DNA from: Sanyastnella coralliicola
Lineage (GTDB): Bacteria; Bacteroidota; Bacteroidia; Flavobacteriales_D; Sanyastnellaceae
Assembly (NCBI RefSeq): GCF_030845195.1
Contig: NZ_CP132543.1
Coordinates: 2,063,501 to 2,127,500, forward strand
Length of the DNA stretch: 64,000 bases
Direction: 5' to 3'
This document shows, piece by piece, positions 63,785 to 64,000 of the stretch (its first letter is position 1; every line of letters starts with the position of its first letter). The position numbers and the translations under genes were made by a program. The notes under the pieces were generated by a model. It was not told where the DNA came from. It saw only the letters and a list, made by a program, of their open reading frames with translations, and searched no databases.

Positions 63785-63905
63785 CTTCTGACTCAAGTCG
63801 CTGTTGTTCATGCAGCAGGCGGGAAACCGCTTAGCGATCGTAAGGTGTTAAATCAATCATTTGATTTTGGACGATAGCCCGGTCTAGGCCGGGCTATTAT
63901 CTTTT
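63785..63905 (+). ncRNA. Candidate structured RNA ahead of the photolyase gene
   Basis: On the plus strand several helices follow each other: GCTG/CAGC (63800-63816), a six-pair helix closed by a GAAA tetraloop (63817-63832, AGGCGG-GAAA-CCGCTT), a helix ATCGT/ACGAT (63837-63841 with 63871-63875) enclosing AAATCA/TGATTT (63850-63867), and a terminator stem TAGCCCGG/CCGGGCTA (63875-63896) followed by TTATCTTTTT. The GNRA loop and the T-run fix the plus orientation. No protein-coding gene lies upstream on this strand, so the terminator needs its own RNA: an independent small RNA or an attenuating or riboswitch-like leader of the photolyase gene, whose ATG is 24 bases beyond the stem. I do not recognise a known RNA family. 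A 13-codon frame (63810-63851) overlaps it. Confidence 0.5.
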
Positions 63906-63919
63906 TACATTGTATCGTA

Positions 63920-64000
63920 ATGGCTGAAGCTATAAATATTTTCTGGCACCGTCGAGATCTGCGCATTGAAGACAACGCTGGTCTTTATAAGGCCCTATCC
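63920..64000 (+). CDS. Cryptochrome/photolyase family protein, 3' part beyond window
   Basis: Only the first 27 residues are visible. The opening INIFWHRRDLRIEDNAGLYK is the typical N-terminus of the DNA photolyase domain (F/WxRRDLRxxDN), which binds the antenna chromophore. The protein should repair UV-induced pyrimidine dimers using light or act as a light sensor; which of these cannot be told from the fragment. Confidence 0.85.
   Translation, partial: MAEAINIFWHRRDLRIEDNAGLYKALS

Noticed and set aside
63810-63851. Thirteen-codon frame as a leader-peptide gene
   Set aside because: Too short to support alone; it overlaps strong RNA helices and has no run of regulatory codons. Kept only as a remark in the RNA candidate.

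Overview
The window comes from a member of the Bacteroidota, most likely a marine or aquatic Flavobacteriales of the Cryomorphaceae/Schleiferiaceae kind. The evidence is type IX secretion (T9SS) C-terminal domains of both type A and type B, TonB-dependent receptor architecture, -7 boxes of the Bacteroidota form TAnnTTTG, few Shine-Dalgarno sequences, and a large amount of the Cys/Asp-rich GCTDxxACNYD repeat. I saw no rRNA, tRNA, insertion sequence, prophage or CRISPR array. The left edge cuts a type II NADH dehydrogenase and the right edge cuts a photolyase.

Layout. 1-5.3 kb: NADH dehydrogenase (partial), a membrane-anchored metallo-beta-lactamase-fold hydrolase, small envelope or unknown proteins, a GyrI-like effector-binding protein, a CPBP protease, a PH-domain membrane protein and a lipoprotein. 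5.3-7.0 kb: a subtilase on the minus strand with a structured leader. 7.2-14.5 kb: an OmpR-type two-component pair, then a formate/C1 operon (fhs, fdhD, YdeP/FdhF-type molybdoenzyme, DUF2834). 14.5-26.7 kb: three consecutive minus-strand secreted proteins made mostly of GCTD repeats, one of them about 2,420 residues long. 27-34 kb: a membrane histidine kinase, an OmpA-family protein and a 1,505-residue T9SS type B protein. 34.2-38.2 kb: an overlapping three-gene operon (cNMP-binding-domain histidine kinase, receiver/TrxR-like fusion, bestrophin). 38.4-41.2 kb: a NarL-type response regulator, its TPR-type kinase and a small unknown protein. 41.4-49.9 kb: a secreted nuclease, a T9SS type B protein, an SGNH hydrolase, ACMSD, a peptide-binding lipoprotein and a MORN-type protein. 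50-60.2 kb: a TonB-dependent receptor, an MsbA-type ABC exporter, a choice-of-anchor-B/GCTD protein, a retropepsin-like protease, an epimerase and a beta-barrel protein. 60.3-63.5 kb: a seven-domain fasciclin adhesin. 63.8-63.9 kb: a structured RNA candidate in front of the photolyase.

Five features deserve attention. (1) Five GCTD-repeat proteins end in the same 27-residue, cysteine-bracketed dockerin-like motif and lack a T9SS tail, while four other secreted proteins here have a T9SS tail and lack that motif; it may be an alternative C-terminal sorting or attachment signal. (2) A 13-mer, CGCTAGCGCGGAA, occurs eight times exactly and four more times with one mismatch, on both strands and in several reading frames, so it behaves as a DNA-level signal. 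(3) Degenerate 6-7 bp tandem repeats lie across or beside the stop codons of four genes, and in three of them clearly encode the C-terminal tail. (4) The kinase/receiver-oxidoreductase/bestrophin operon encodes an oxidoreductase fusion in which both expected dithiol motifs are absent. (5) Three intergenic regions contain terminator-ended structured RNAs that do not belong to any annotated upstream gene.

All product calls are by reading protein motifs; no database search was run.
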